Below, piece by piece: positions 35,751 through 46,296 of a stretch of DNA of 55,552 nucleotides. The notes below the pieces were generated by a model. That model was not told the origin of the DNA, made no database searches, and saw only the letters and a list, made by a program, of their open reading frames with translations. How positions within the stretch are numbered: position 1 is the first letter of the stretch; each line of letters starts with the position of its first letter. Made by a program: the position numbers and the translations under genes. The stretch is from Candidatus Moraniibacteriota bacterium (lineage in GTDB: Bacteria; Patescibacteriota; Minisyncoccia; Moranbacterales; UBA1568): positions 1 to 55,552 of the forward strand of contig JACPGV010000002.1 in NCBI GenBank assembly GCA_016182385.1, written 5' to 3'.

Positions 35751-37040
35751 ATGGATGTCACAGTAAAAAAGCTTCCTCAGTCGAGAATAGAGTTGCATAT
35801 AACTTTGTCGTGGGACGAATGGAAGAATGAGAAGGATCACGCAGCGGAAGAACTTGCTCGGGAGAGTAATATAGCCGGTTTTCGCCCCGGAAAAGCACCA
35901 CGTGATCTTATTGAAAAACGTTTTGGGAAACAAGCGCTTCTTACGCAGGCGGCAGAGCACGCTGTGCATCATTCTTACCCTCAGGCGCTTGCCAAAGAAC
36001 ATGTGGAGGCTATCGGACAACCAGAGGTGCATTTGGGGACTTTTGCTGAAGGGGAGGCGATGGAATATACCGTTACGACAGCAGTGATGCCAGAAGTAGT
36101 GATTTCTTCATGGAAAAGCGCCATAGAAAAAATAAATAAAGAGTACGCGAAACAAGAAGAAGGAGTGCGTGATGACGAAGTGGAGAAAGAGCTTTCTAGG
36201 ATTGCTGAAATGCGAGCAAAACTAGTCACTGTCGATCGAGAGGCTCGTTTGGGAGACAATGTGCTTGTTGATTTCACTGTCTCGCAACAAGGAGTGATTA
36301 TTGAGAATGGTAAGAGTGAAAAGCACCCCTTGGTATTGGGAAAGGGGGCGTTTATTCCCGGGTTTGAAGAACAATTGGTGGGAATGAAAGAGGGCGAGGA
36401 AAAAACATTTGAACTTACTTTTCCTGATGCGTATCACGCGAAACATTTGGCGGGAAAGCCGGCAACTTTTTTGGTAAAACTTGGCGTGGTGCAGGAGCGT
36501 GAGATCCCCGTGGTGAACGATGAATTTGTCAAAGGATTAGGGCGCTTTGATTCTCTTGAGATGCTGAAGAAAAATATACAAAGCGGTATTTTGGAAGAAA
36601 AAAAGATGGCAAAAAAGGAAGAGTGGCGCACGAAGATTCTTGATGCGTTGACTGAGAAAACGACCATCGAATACCCGAGCATCCTTGTGGATGAAGAGAC
36701 AAAGAGGATGATTCATGAATTTGAGTCGCAAGTTCGTTCTTTGGGGTTTCATTTCGATGATTACCTTGCCCATGCGAAGAAAACACAAGATGACTTGAAA
36801 AAAGAATGGGAGCCTCAGGCTAAAAAACGTTTGGCAGCCCAATTTGTTTTGGGAAAGCTCGCTGACGAAGAAGAGATTATGGTGAGCAATGAGGATATCG
36901 AAGAAGAAATGAATAAAACGCTTCGTCAGTATGGTAATATAAAAGATGTTGAAAAAAACATTGACATGGAGCGTTTGTATACGGCTGTACGCGGACAGTT
37001 GCGTAACGAAAAGGTTTTTGAATTTTTGGAGAAGATCTAA
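35751..37040 (+). CDS. tig: Trigger factor
   Basis: REsNIAGFRPGKAPRDLIEKRFGKQ, FIPGFEEQLVGMKEGEEKTFELTFPDAYHAKHLAGKPATFLVKL. Confidence 0.93.
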   Translation: MDVTVKKLPQSRIELHITLSWDEWKNEKDHAAEELARESNIAGFRPGKAPRDLIEKRFGKQALLTQAAEHAVHHSYPQALAKEHVEAIGQPEVHLGTFAEGEAMEYTVTTAVMPEVVISSWKSAIEKINKEYAKQEEGVRDDEVEKELSRIAEMRAKLVTVDREARLGDNVLVDFTVSQQGVIIENGKSEKHPLVLGKGAFIPGFEEQLVGMKEGEEKTFELTFPDAYHAKHLAGKPATFLVKLGVVQEREIPVVNDEFVKGLGRFDSLEMLKKNIQSGILEEKKMAKKEEWRTKILDALTEKTTIEYPSILVDEETKRMIHEFESQVRSLGFHFDDYLAHAKKTQDDLKKEWEPQAKKRLAAQFVLGKLADEEEIMVSNEDIEEEMNKTLRQYGNIKDVEKNIDMERLYTAVRGQLRNEKVFEFLEKI

Positions 37041-37075
37041 ATAGGTGAAAGGAATTTTTTGAGAAACAGAAGAAT

Positions 37076-37666
37076 ATGAATGAAAAAAATCAATACCTTG
37101 TTCCCATGGTCGTGGAAAAAACAAGTTTTGGCGAGCGAGCGTATGATATTTACTCTCGTTTGTTGAAAGACAGAATTATTTTTATCGGTTCGCCGATTGA
37201 TGACGCGGTCGCCAATACGGTAATCGCAGAATTATTGTTTCTTGAATCGCAAAATACAAAAGAGGATATTAAAATGTATATCAATTCTCCCGGTGGAGCG
37301 GTAACGGCGGCTCTCGCTATTTATGACACGATGCAGTATGTTAAGCCGGAAGTGCAGACGATTTGTGTCGGTATGGCGGCATCGGCAGCGGCTCTTCTTT
37401 TGTCTGCTGGACGTAAAGGGAAAAGGATGATTCTTCCTAACGGCGAGGTGATGATTCATCAAGTGCTCGGCGGCGCTTCAGGACAAGCGACTGATGTCGA
37501 TATCCATGCCCGACATATTTTGAAGACGCGTGATCGTCTGAATAAGATTCTGGCCAAACATACCGGTCAAAAACTTACAAAGATTGAAAAGGATACGGAA
37601 AGGGATTATTTTATGAGTGCGGAAGAAGCTCTTAGGTACGGTATTGTTGATAGGGTAATAGCGTAG
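37076..37666 (+). CDS. clpP: ATP-dependent Clp protease proteolytic subunit
   Basis: [63 protein letters not shown]. Confidence 0.97.
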   Translation: MNEKNQYLVPMVVEKTSFGERAYDIYSRLLKDRIIFIGSPIDDAVANTVIAELLFLESQNTKEDIKMYINSPGGAVTAALAIYDTMQYVKPEVQTICVGMAASAAALLLSAGRKGKRMILPNGEVMIHQVLGGASGQATDVDIHARHILKTRDRLNKILAKHTGQKLTKIEKDTERDYFMSAEEALRYGIVDRVIA

Positions 37667-37679
37667 TTTTTATAGGAGA

Positions 37680-37715
37680 AAAAGCACCTGGCGGGCCGGG
37701 TGTTTTTTTTGTAAG
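37680..37715 (+). terminator. Intrinsic terminator after clpP
   Basis: CACCTGGCGGGCCGGGTG followed by TTTTTTTT. Confidence 0.65.
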
Positions 37716-37771
37716 GAAAACTCGTTTGTAGAATTCGAAAAAAGAGGTATAATGAAAAAAAATCTTCTTCT

Positions 37772-38020
37772 ATGAATAAAGAGATTCTTTCAAGGTTTTG
37801 CGGAAGAATAAAAAATCTTTTTTCGGCTCTTGAGTTTCGGCTTTTTATTTTTTTTCTTGCCCTTTTAGTGTTAAGTGGTCCGTTCATGGTTCCTTCGGCG
37901 GAACGGACACTCCACTTTCCTTTTGTGTATTATTTTTCCGTTTGGTGTGTTCTCATAGGTATTATCTTTGGAATCAATATTTGCAAAGAAGAGTCGGATG
38001 ATGATGATCCAAAAAAGTAA
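37772..38020 (+). CDS. Small two-TM protein, putative symporter partner
   Basis: 82 aa, two hydrophobic helices, directly upstream of SSS-family gene. Confidence 0.65.
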   Translation: MNKEILSRFCGRIKNLFSALEFRLFIFFLALLVLSGPFMVPSAERTLHFPFVYYFSVWCVLIGIIFGINICKEESDDDDPKK

Positions 38021-38029
38021 TTATATCCT

Positions 38030-40189
38030 ATGATTGATTCTTCCATCATTATTATCGTAACCGCCCTTTATTTGTTGGTTCTTTTTGCGGTCGCGTTTTT
38101 TTTCGAAAGAAAACATGCCCAGGGAAAGAACTATACTGACAATGCCTTTATTTATGTGTTGGCCTTGGCTATTTATTGTACGACGTGGACGTATTATGGC
38201 AATGTTGGTCTGGCAACTTCCAATGGGTATCTTTTTTTGGGGGTATATTTGGGACCAACACTCTTTTTTATCTTTTGGGCGCATATTATCAAGCGCATTT
38301 TGCGTTTGAAACGGGAATACAATATTACGAGTCTTGCCGAACTCATTTCCATTCGTTATGGGAAATCTGCAGGAGTGGCGGCACTCGTAACGATTATCGC
38401 GGTTATAGGCATTGTCCCGTATCTTGCCCTTCAGATTAAGGCAATCTCTTCCTCATTCGCCTATTTGACGACTGGGAGCGGTGTGGGACGTGTGGATACT
38501 TCCTTAGGAATCATTCTTTTGTCCGTTATCATTTTGTTTACTATTGTTTTCGGATTTCGAAAACTTGATCAAACAGAGCGTCACCCCGGGGTTATTATGG
38601 CCATCGCCGTTCAATCGGTAGTGAAACTTCTTGCCTTTCTCGTGGTAGGGGCTTTTATCGTGTACTTTGTTTATGATGGCTTTGGCGATATTTTTTCTCG
38701 TGTAAGCCAAAGCGGTTCATTTTTTTCTCAACAAAAAGCCAACGCTCCATCGTACTCGCTCTTTTTGGCGCACATTCTTCTGTCTATGTCAGCTATTATT
38801 TTTCTCCCGCGCCAATTTCAGGTGACCGTTATAGAAAACGTGAGGGAAAAGCATTTGGATATTGCTTCGTGGCTTTTGCCTATTTATTTTGCGTTAATTC
38901 TTCTTTTCGTTTTTCCACTTGCTATGGCGGCTATGTTGCAGGGATACGACATAAAGGCGGCTGATCTTTTTATGCTTATGCTCGCCAATGAAGAAGGCGG
39001 GCAATGGCTTGCTATCCTCGTCTTTATCGGAGGGGTTTCCGCTGCCTTGGGAATGATTACCTTTGAAACGATCGCTCTTACGACAATGACGTCGAATCAT
39101 CTCCTCCTTCCGTTTTTGGAAAGAGTCAAAATATTCGGATTTCTTCGACAGCATTTACTTTCGTTGCGGTGGATGATTGTGACGATCATTTTATTTGTAG
39201 CTTTTATTTTTGAGCGAGCCATCGGTTCTTCCTATCTCTTGGTAAAAATAGGCATGATTTCTTTCGCGGCGGTTTTTCAATTTGTCCCATCCGTTATTGG
39301 GGGTATCTATTGGAAAAAAGGATCGCGGGCGGGAGCGCTTCTTGGTATGACTGGCGGATTTCTTGTTTGGTTATATATGTCGGTATTGCCGGCGTTTGTG
39401 AAAAGCGGTTGGTTGTCTGGAACAATCCTTACTGATGGACCCTTTGGAGTGCGTTTTCTCCGTCCGGAACATTTGTTCAATATTACCGCTCTTGATCCGT
39501 TGGCGATGGTGGTCTTGTTCTCATTTGGTGTAAACGCGAGTCTGTACGTGATTGGCTCTCTTCTTTTTCCGCAAAATAAAAATGAGGATGATGCCACGGA
39601 GGAATTGGTGCGTATTATGGAAAAACGACAAGCCGCGTATGTTCCCGCCATTTCGCAAGAGGCAAACATTGGCGTTGCTGAAAAAAAAGAGATTCTCACA
39701 AATATTTTTGGAAGATACCTTGATAGAGATGAGGCCAAGCGACTCTCCCAGTCATGTTTTGAGAAGAGCGGATTGGAAGAAAAGGAGATAATGTTCGTGC
39801 ATGAACTGGTGACGCTCCGTGGAACGGCGGAAAAAATACTGGCCACGTATATTGGGACGCCCGCGGCCAATGAGGCGCTCAAAACAGGGGGGCTCTTTAC
39901 GGAAGAAGATACCAAAAATCTTTCGTCTGTGTATGTTCAAATGGCCGAACGGCTCAAGTTGACACCGGAAGAATTCAGTCAGAAAATAGATTATTATACG
40001 GAAAAAGAAAAACTTTTTTCGGAACAAAAGGAAGAGCTTGAGAAAAAAGTAAGGGAACGAACAAAAAAGATGGAAGAGGCAAATATTGAATTGAAAAAAA
40101 TCAACGATGTGGCGATTGGGAGGGAACTTAAAATGATTGAGCTGAAAAAGAAAATACATGAACTTGAAGAAAAAACCTCTCTTTCGTAG
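38030..40189 (+). CDS. Sodium:solute symporter-family (CbrA sensor-like) protein with C-terminal coiled coil, no kinase domain
   Basis: ~13 TM SSS core (YCTTWTYYGNVGLATSNGYLFLGVYLGPTL) then soluble ~200 aa ending in KKVRERTKKMEEANIELKKINDVAIGRELKMIELKKKIHELEEK. Confidence 0.85.
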   Translation: MIDSSIIIIVTALYLLVLFAVAFFFERKHAQGKNYTDNAFIYVLALAIYCTTWTYYGNVGLATSNGYLFLGVYLGPTLFFIFWAHIIKRILRLKREYNITSLAELISIRYGKSAGVAALVTIIAVIGIVPYLALQIKAISSSFAYLTTGSGVGRVDTSLGIILLSVIILFTIVFGFRKLDQTERHPGVIMAIAVQSVVKLLAFLVVGAFIVYFVYDGFGDIFSRVSQSGSFFSQQKANAPSYSLFLAHILLSMSAIIFLPRQFQVTVIENVREKHLDIASWLLPIYFALILLFVFPLAMAAMLQGYDIKAADLFMLMLANEEGGQWLAILVFIGGVSAALGMITFETIALTTMTSNHLLLPFLERVKIFGFLRQHLLSLRWMIVTIILFVAFIFERAIGSSYLLVKIGMISFAAVFQFVPSVIGGIYWKKGSRAGALLGMTGGFLVWLYMSVLPAFVKSGWLSGTILTDGPFGVRFLRPEHLFNITALDPLAMVVLFSFGVNASLYVIGSLLFPQNKNEDDATEELVRIMEKRQAAYVPAISQEANIGVAEKKEILTNIFGRYLDRDEAKRLSQSCFEKSGLEEKEIMFVHELVTLRGTAEKILATYIGTPAANEALKTGGLFTEEDTKNLSSVYVQMAERLKLTPEEFSQKIDYYTEKEKLFSEQKEELEKKVRERTKKMEEANIELKKINDVAIGRELKMIELKKKIHELEEKTSLS

Positions 40190-40270
40190 GGAGAGGGATT
40201 TTTTGCAGACGAAGCATTAAGAGATGAGCGTGGGAGTGCGGGATGGTGCTCGTTGAGTGATAAAAAGTTT

Positions 40271-41836
40271 TTATTGAAGGGCGGAAAGAAGACTTGTGCC
40301 ATTCATCTCTTCCGGTTTTTCTAGCTCCATAAGCTGAAGAACAGTGGGAGCAACATCGGAAAGAAGACCGTTGACTTCGTTTTGTTCCCGCATCATTCGT
40401 TCAGCGCTTTTTTCACGGTGATTGTTTGGCGTGATATACCAAAGAGGAATTGGATTGGTGGAATGTTCCGTATCTATTTCTCCGGTCACCACTTTTTTCA
40501 ACTCTTCCACGTTGCCATGATCGGCGGTGATAACGATAGCCCCGCCAACCTTAAGAATGGCAGGAATAAGAATAGAGAGGCTTTTATCGGTGGCTTCGAC
40601 TGCTTTGATGGAAGCTTCTTCATTACCGGTATGGGCTACCATATCCGGATTGGCATAATTGACAAGAATGAAGTCGTATTCATTTTTTTCCAGGATACCA
40701 AGGAGCGTTTCAGTAATTTGAGGCGAACTCATTTCGGGGATCTCATCAAAGTGAGCAACAGTAGGCGAGGGGATGAGGAGGCGGTCTTCTCCAGGAAAGG
40801 CTTTTTCTTTGCCACCGTTAAAAAAATATGTGACATGGGCGTATTTTTCCGTTTCGGCAATGCGGAGTTGTTTTTTACCGGCAGTACTGAGAATTTCACC
40901 GAGACTGTTGTGAATATCCTCTGGAGGGAAGGCAACATTAAGTGGGAGCCCGCGCTCGTACTCGGTAAGGGTGGTGAAATGGATGTCAAGGAGAGATCGT
41001 TCAAACCCATCAAATTCTGGAACGACAAAGGCCTTGGCTAATTCGCGAGCGCGATCTTCTCGAAAATTGAAAAAAATAACCGAATCTTTATCTTGGATAA
41101 GTGCTACGGGAGAGCCCTTTTCAGTGATTATGGTTGGTTCAATGTATTCATCCGTTACTCCTTTGGTGTAGGATCGTTCGAGGGTTATAAGCGGATCCTC
41201 GGTTGTTTCCCCAGCACCTTCCGTCAGAAGACGGTAGGTTTTTTCTATGCGATCCCAATTGTTGTTGCGATCCATGGAAAAATTACGACCGGAAAGACTG
41301 GCGATTTTTCCAATGCCAATGAGATGGGTTTCGCGAATAAGTTCTTTGATCTGTTGAATACCGGCTGTAGGAGCGGAATCTCGGCCGTCAGTAAAAATAT
41401 GTATATAGACCTCGTCTAATCCTTCATTTTTTGCCAAACGAAGAAGAGCCAGCAAGTGATCTTTGTGCGAATGTACCGATCCGGAGCTGACAAGACCCAT
41501 AACATGGAGTTTGCCACCATTTTTTTTGACAGCATTGACGGACTCAAGAAGAGTAGTGTTTTTAAAAAAACTGCCATCCTGAATGGAAAGGGAGATACGC
41601 GGCATGTTTTGATAGAGTACGCGACCGGCACCCATAGTCATATGGCCAACTTCGCTATTGCCGGCGGTATTCCATGGAAGACCAACAGAAATGCCCGATG
41701 CTTGCAGAGTCGTCATCGGATAGAAACGATTGAGTTTGTCAAAGGTAGGCAAGGTGGCTTCGCGGATGGGGTTTCCTTGAATACTATTACTTATGCCCCA
41801 ACCATCAAGAACAACAAGAACAACAGGCTTATACAT
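40271..41836 (-). CDS. gpmI: 2,3-bisphosphoglycerate-independent phosphoglycerate mutase
   Basis: VVLVVLDGWGISN, NTAGNSEVGHMTMGAGRVLYQ, FTDGRDSAPTAG, ITADHGNVEEL, STNPIPLWYI. Confidence 0.96.
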   Translation of the reverse strand: MYKPVVLVVLDGWGISNSIQGNPIREATLPTFDKLNRFYPMTTLQASGISVGLPWNTAGNSEVGHMTMGAGRVLYQNMPRISLSIQDGSFFKNTTLLESVNAVKKNGGKLHVMGLVSSGSVHSHKDHLLALLRLAKNEGLDEVYIHIFTDGRDSAPTAGIQQIKELIRETHLIGIGKIASLSGRNFSMDRNNNWDRIEKTYRLLTEGAGETTEDPLITLERSYTKGVTDEYIEPTIITEKGSPVALIQDKDSVIFFNFREDRARELAKAFVVPEFDGFERSLLDIHFTTLTEYERGLPLNVAFPPEDIHNSLGEILSTAGKKQLRIAETEKYAHVTYFFNGGKEKAFPGEDRLLIPSPTVAHFDEIPEMSSPQITETLLGILEKNEYDFILVNYANPDMVAHTGNEEASIKAVEATDKSLSILIPAILKVGGAIVITADHGNVEELKKVVTGEIDTEHSTNPIPLWYITPNNHREKSAERMMREQNEVNGLLSDVAPTVLQLMELEKPEEMNGTSLLSALQ

Positions 41837-41888
41837 CTTTATTTTCTAGTGGGAATTACCTTTGCATGATACTCTTTTTCGTGTCTTT

Positions 41889-41917
41889 TGACAAAAGGCG
41901 ATGACAAGACTATGATA
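41889..41917 (+). promoter_or_regulatory. Promoter of rny leader
   Basis: TTGACA (41889-41894), 17 bp, TATGAT (41912-41917). Confidence 0.75.
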
Positions 41918-42044
41918 GATGTGCATTCGTAAATAGTGATTTTGCTTTCGTTTTACAGTTGTGAAAGATGATGAGAAGCGCTTTATGATGAGAGATTCTT
42001 CTGACAATATCATTTTTGGAGAACATCTTTTTACCGGTCTATTG

Positions 42045-42071
42045 TGGTCTCGATAAAAAAGACCATTTTTT
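42045..42071 (+). terminator. Intrinsic terminator/attenuator in the rny 5' leader
   Basis: TGGTCT-cgataaaaa-AGACCA-TTTTTT, 46 nt before rny ATG. Confidence 0.7.
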
Positions 42072-42117
42072 CGTCTCTTTTCTTTTCGTACTGTTTAATT
42101 GAAGGCAATATATTCTT

Positions 42118-43653
42118 ATGTTGTCTTTTAGTGTTTTTTCCGTTATTTTCGCTTTAGGTTCTCTTGCTTTGGGAATTTTCTTGGGATATTTGACCCGTCA
42201 AAATCTTGCCAAGAAACAGCTCTCTACTGCCGAAGGTCAGGCGGCAAAGATGCTTTCTGAGGCGGAGGCTCAGGCGAAAGAAGTGACCTTGGAAGCGAAA
42301 AATAAGGCTATTGAAATCTTGGAAGAGGCAAAGAAAAACGAGCAAGCCCGCGAAGAAAAGTTTTTATTACAGGAACAGCGTATTGAGAAGCGCGAACTGC
42401 AGGTAGAGAAAAATTTGCAAGAGACAGAAACGGAAAAAAAGCGTCTTTTGCAAAAAGCTGAAGAAGTGAAGTCTATTCGCGAAGAAACGGAAAAGCTCCG
42501 AGAACAAGAGCTTTCTCGTTTGGAAAAACTTTCCGAACTTTCGAAAGAAGAAGCGTCTGAACGGATGTTTCGTTTGGTGGAGGAAGAAAGTAAGGATGCT
42601 TTGGTGAAACGCATGTCAAAGCTTGAAAAGGAAGGTCAAGAGGAGCTGGAGAAGCGTTCATTGAGTATCATGGCCACCATCATTCAGAAATATTCACGCT
42701 CACACGTTTCCGAGTTTACGACGACGACGGTGGTTATTCCCTCGGACGAAGTAAAAGGAAAAATCATCGGTAAAGAAGGGCGGAATATTCGAGCGTTGGA
42801 AAAAGAAACGGGAGTGGAACTTATTGTTGATGATACGCCGGAGACGGTCATTATTTCCGGTTTTGATCCGGTACGAAGAGAGATCGCTCGCATTGCTTTG
42901 GAAAAACTGATTACTGACGGACGTATTCACCCGGCTCGTATTGAAGAGGCGGTCGAAGAAGGAAAGAAAGAGATTGACACCAAGATAAAGGAGGCTGGAG
43001 AAGCGGCGGCTTATGATGCCGGTATCGCGGGACTCCACCCCAAGCTTCTGTACATTCTTGGCCGTCTTCGTTATCGCTATAGCTATAAACAAAATGTTTT
43101 ACTCCATTCTTTGGAGGTCTCATATTTGGCAGGGGCGTTAGCGGCTGAATTGGGCGCTGATGTTTCTTGTGCCAAGAAGGCCGGACTGTTACATGATATT
43201 GGCAAAGCGGTAGATCATGAAATTGAAGGAACGCACGTAAAAATCGGTATGCGTATTTTGGAAAAGTTCGGGCTGGGTCAAAATGTCATTGATGCCATGA
43301 AGTGCCATCATGACGAGTACCCGCATCAAACAATCGAGTCGTTTATTGTGACCGCCGCCGATGCCATTTCCGCCGCTCGTCCGGGAGCACGCAAAGAGAC
43401 CGCAGAAAAATATATCAAGCGTCTTGAAGAGTTGGAGATTCTGGTTAATTCTTTTCCGGAGGTGGAAAAGTCTTACGCGATTTCTGCTGGACGAGAAGTG
43501 CGCATTTTCGTCAATCCGGAAAAAACGGATGATCTGGGCGCTATGAAATTGGCGCGCGATATTGCCAAGCGTATTGAAGAAGAATTGAAATACCCGGGAG
43601 AAATCAAGGTGAATGTTTTTCGAGAAACGAGAGCCGTAGAATACGCTCGATAG
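42118..43653 (+). CDS. rny: Ribonuclease Y
   Basis: N-terminal TM+coiled coil, KH ([42 protein letters not shown]), HD ([19 protein letters not shown]). Confidence 0.96.
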   Translation: MLSFSVFSVIFALGSLALGIFLGYLTRQNLAKKQLSTAEGQAAKMLSEAEAQAKEVTLEAKNKAIEILEEAKKNEQAREEKFLLQEQRIEKRELQVEKNLQETETEKKRLLQKAEEVKSIREETEKLREQELSRLEKLSELSKEEASERMFRLVEEESKDALVKRMSKLEKEGQEELEKRSLSIMATIIQKYSRSHVSEFTTTTVVIPSDEVKGKIIGKEGRNIRALEKETGVELIVDDTPETVIISGFDPVRREIARIALEKLITDGRIHPARIEEAVEEGKKEIDTKIKEAGEAAAYDAGIAGLHPKLLYILGRLRYRYSYKQNVLLHSLEVSYLAGALAAELGADVSCAKKAGLLHDIGKAVDHEIEGTHVKIGMRILEKFGLGQNVIDAMKCHHDEYPHQTIESFIVTAADAISAARPGARKETAEKYIKRLEELEILVNSFPEVEKSYAISAGREVRIFVNPEKTDDLGAMKLARDIAKRIEEELKYPGEIKVNVFRETRAVEYAR

Positions 43654-43856
43654 AGAAAAGGAGTAAAAACTGTTTTTGGTAGCATTGATTTAGTGGCTTT
43701 TATAAGCCGTATATTTAAAAAATGGCTTGGGTATTGCATAGTTTAGAGAAATGGCTTATTATAGCGGACAGGAGGTTGTAATCTGTACTTTCTTTCTTTC
43801 TTCTTTCGTTCATCGCGATAAGAAGAGAAGATGGAGGTTCTAAACTAGAAAGGCAG

Positions 43857-44147
43857 GTGAGAAGTATGAAAAATGTAAACAAAGACACGCTCGTTCACGC
43901 GATCGTTGAAAAGACCGAACTCTCGAAGAAAGATGTTGAGGCTGTTATCGAGTGTATGGTTGATGAGATTACCGCGGAACTCCGTAAGGGGAACAAGGTA
44001 ACACTCACCGGTTTTGGTACGTTTAAAGTCTCTAATCGCGCCGCTCGTGAGGGTATTAATCCTCAAACGAAGGCTAAGATCACCATTCCGGCAATGACGG
44101 TTCCGAAATTTACCGCTGGAAAGACTTTGAAAGAGGCAGTAAAGTAG
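43857..44147 (+). CDS. HU-family DNA-binding protein
   Basis: KKDVEAVIECMVDEITAELRKGNKVTLTGFGTFKVSNRAAREGINPQTKAKI; likely start MKNVNKDTL (43866). Confidence 0.94.
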   Translation: MRSMKNVNKDTLVHAIVEKTELSKKDVEAVIECMVDEITAELRKGNKVTLTGFGTFKVSNRAAREGINPQTKAKITIPAMTVPKFTAGKTLKEAVK

Positions 44148-44202
44148 TTTTGAATGTTTGTGACGCTTTCGGCGTTTTCATCAAACAAAAAGATAGAGTT
44201 GT

Positions 44203-44242
44203 GACCCGTCTGCCACGGTTGGCGGACGGGTCGTAGCTTTTT
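44203..44242 (+). terminator. Terminator after HU gene
   Basis: GACCCGTC...GACGGGTC hairpin, short downstream T tract. Confidence 0.65.
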
Positions 44243-44302
44243 AAGAGGAAGGTGTTTTTAAGGATTTTTTTTGAGGACATATACAGTGAGCCATAATGGT
44301 AT

Positions 44303-44373
44303 CGGGGCATAGTATAGTGGTAGTACGAGTGGTTTGGGACCATTTAGTCTCGGTTCGATTCCGAGTGCCCCGA
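44303..44373 (+). tRNA. tRNA-Pro(TGG)
   Basis: CGGGGCA...TGCCCCG acceptor, loop TTTGGGA, T-arm CTCGGTTCGATTCCGAG; CCA not encoded. Confidence 0.93.
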
Positions 44374-44408
44374 CAGAATATTCAGAAAAACGGCAAAAAC
44401 ATATCTCT

Positions 44409-45431
44409 ATGAAAAAAGTCGTTACTATTGGTGGAGGGACAGGAAGCTTTACTCTTCTTTCTGGTTTGAAAAAATATCCAATTGATCTTTCAGCTATCGT
44501 TTCTATGGCGGACGATGGTGGATCAACGGGTGTATTGCGTGATGAACTTGGGGTTTTGCCTCCGGGAGATGTCCGTCAGTGTTTGGTAGCGCTTTCTGAC
44601 TCTTCGGAAAAACTTCGTGAACTCATGAATTATCGCTTTACTGAAGGTGGGTTATCCGGACATAGTTTTGGCAATCTTTTTTTATCGGCTTTGGAAAAGA
44701 TAGAGGGTGGATTTACCGCTGGCGTGGCGGAAGCGGCCAAAATATTGAATGTAAAGGGCGAGGTGATACCGGTAACGGCGACAGATACCAGTCTCAAGGT
44801 AAAATTGAAAAATGGTAAAATTCTTTCCGGAGAACACGAGATTAATACCAGTCTTGCGGTAGGAAAGGTAGGGGTTGAAAAAGTATTCCTCGATCCTGTT
44901 GCCAAAGGAAATCCGCGCGCTAGAGAAAAAATTTTGGAGGCCGATCTTATTGTTATTGGTCCGGGGAATCATTATTGTAGTATTATTCCCAATTTTTTGG
45001 TGAACGGTATTGCTCAGAGTATAAAAAAATCTCAAGCCAAGGTTGTCTATAATTGCAATTTGGTGAATAAGCGCGGACATACCGATGGATACACGCTTGA
45101 GAGATACGTAAAAGAGATAGAGGACTTTATCGGTGTTGATCGGATTGATTTTGTCACCTTTAATACTCGTTTGCCCGCTAAAAAAATAATGGAGCGCTAC
45201 AATAAAGAAAATGGAGAGCTTGTTTCTTTTGAAGCGAATGAGAGACTGAGCCGTCGATATCGTGTTTTTCAGGCGGATCTTTTGAGTCGTTGTGGTGTTG
45301 AGAATCGTCCCGGTGATACGCTTGCGGCGACGCGATCATTTATTCGTCATGATGCGGAAAAGCTGGCTAAAATGCTTATGATGGTGCTCGAACTGGGAGA
45401 ATACGAGAGTATTATTAAGGATATCGTTTGA
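44409..45431 (+). CDS. YvcK/CofD-family gluconeogenesis factor-like protein
   Basis: VVTIGGGTGSFTLLSGLKKYPIDLSAIVSMADDGGSTGVLRDELGVLPPGDVRQCLVALS. Confidence 0.92.
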   Translation: MKKVVTIGGGTGSFTLLSGLKKYPIDLSAIVSMADDGGSTGVLRDELGVLPPGDVRQCLVALSDSSEKLRELMNYRFTEGGLSGHSFGNLFLSALEKIEGGFTAGVAEAAKILNVKGEVIPVTATDTSLKVKLKNGKILSGEHEINTSLAVGKVGVEKVFLDPVAKGNPRAREKILEADLIVIGPGNHYCSIIPNFLVNGIAQSIKKSQAKVVYNCNLVNKRGHTDGYTLERYVKEIEDFIGVDRIDFVTFNTRLPAKKIMERYNKENGELVSFEANERLSRRYRVFQADLLSRCGVENRPGDTLAATRSFIRHDAEKLAKMLMMVLELGEYESIIKDIV

Positions 45432-45456
45432 CTTTTTTCATATTTAGGTGTATAAT
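45428..45456 (+). promoter_or_regulatory. Promoter for ncRNA candidate
   Basis: TTGACT-17-TATAAT (45451-45456). Confidence 0.7.
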
Positions 45457-45462
45457 ATAAGA

Positions 45463-45650
45463 GAGTAAAGCGTCCTTTTTTTGATCGGTAGACAAGTGTC
45501 TTTTTGTCAAAGAAGATAATTCTCTGCCGACCACACATTGATTGTTGTGGCGGTGGGTTTTGAAACAGGAGAAAGGAGGAATTTTTTAGCCCGAGCCCGT
45601 TTCTGCCCAAAGCGCCCCCAAGAAAAACACTTCTTGGGGGCTTTACATTT
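45463..45650 (+). ncRNA. Candidate structured small RNA
   Basis: Promoter upstream, TCGGTAGA/TCTGCCGA and CCACA/TGTGG hairpins, ends in GCCCCCAAG-aaaaacactt-CTTGGGGGC-TTT; no convincing ORF. Confidence 0.5.
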
Positions 45651-45653
45651 TTC

Positions 45654-45682
45654 TTGACATTTTATTTTAAAAGAGGTATTTT
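45654..45682 (+). promoter_or_regulatory. Promoter of 45727 gene
   Basis: TTGACA-17-TATTTT. Confidence 0.7.
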
Positions 45683-45726
45683 TTGAAAAAGTTCTTTGGT
45701 TTTTCAATCTCAGGAAGGAGCAGAAA

Positions 45727-46296
45727 ATGAGAGCCTGCACGTTTCGGGCAATGACCGGGAAGCTCTTTCAGGGCATCTCGTTCGTGGAAGTTTCCACGGC
45801 GGAAAGAGGTCGTCTTGCAAGAGGCGTCCTCTTGGGAGGAAAGGGGGGGAGTGAGAGAGTTTTGTTCGATGAATACATCCCTCCAACATTGTCGGGAGAA
45901 AGTATTTTCTCCATGGCCGGGGTTACTCGGATTATTTCTCAAGAGGGTTTTCAAAGAACCCTTATTCGTGCCTCCGAGGAGGATGGGAAAATTCTCATCT
46001 TTGTTTCTACCAGGGGTCTTGATGTCAAAGGGCGAAGCGGATTTATTCGTATCGCCGATGGACTTCCTGATTTTGTCGGGAAAGGTTTTGGGTGGTGTGG
46101 AGAGCCGAAAAACTTAAAATACGGGGTGCGTGAGATGCATCCTATAGGAAGATGGGAAGAGGCCCTGGTAGTACTTTCTTTTGGTGACGCTTTATTGGTC
46201 GCTGCGGAAGAGGGGTTCGTTTATCGAATCTCTTATGAAAGAGGGGAGGTACAAATAAAAAAAGAAAGTGAGATTCCACATCAGGTTCCCGCGTAA
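45727..46296 (+). CDS. Hypothetical protein, 189 aa
   Basis: AGGAAGGAG RBS; own promoter and terminator (CCCCTATACC...GGTACGGGGGTTTTG). Confidence 0.65.
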   Translation: MRACTFRAMTGKLFQGISFVEVSTAERGRLARGVLLGGKGGSERVLFDEYIPPTLSGESIFSMAGVTRIISQEGFQRTLIRASEEDGKILIFVSTRGLDVKGRSGFIRIADGLPDFVGKGFGWCGEPKNLKYGVREMHPIGRWEEALVVLSFGDALLVAAEEGFVYRISYERGEVQIKKESEIPHQVPA

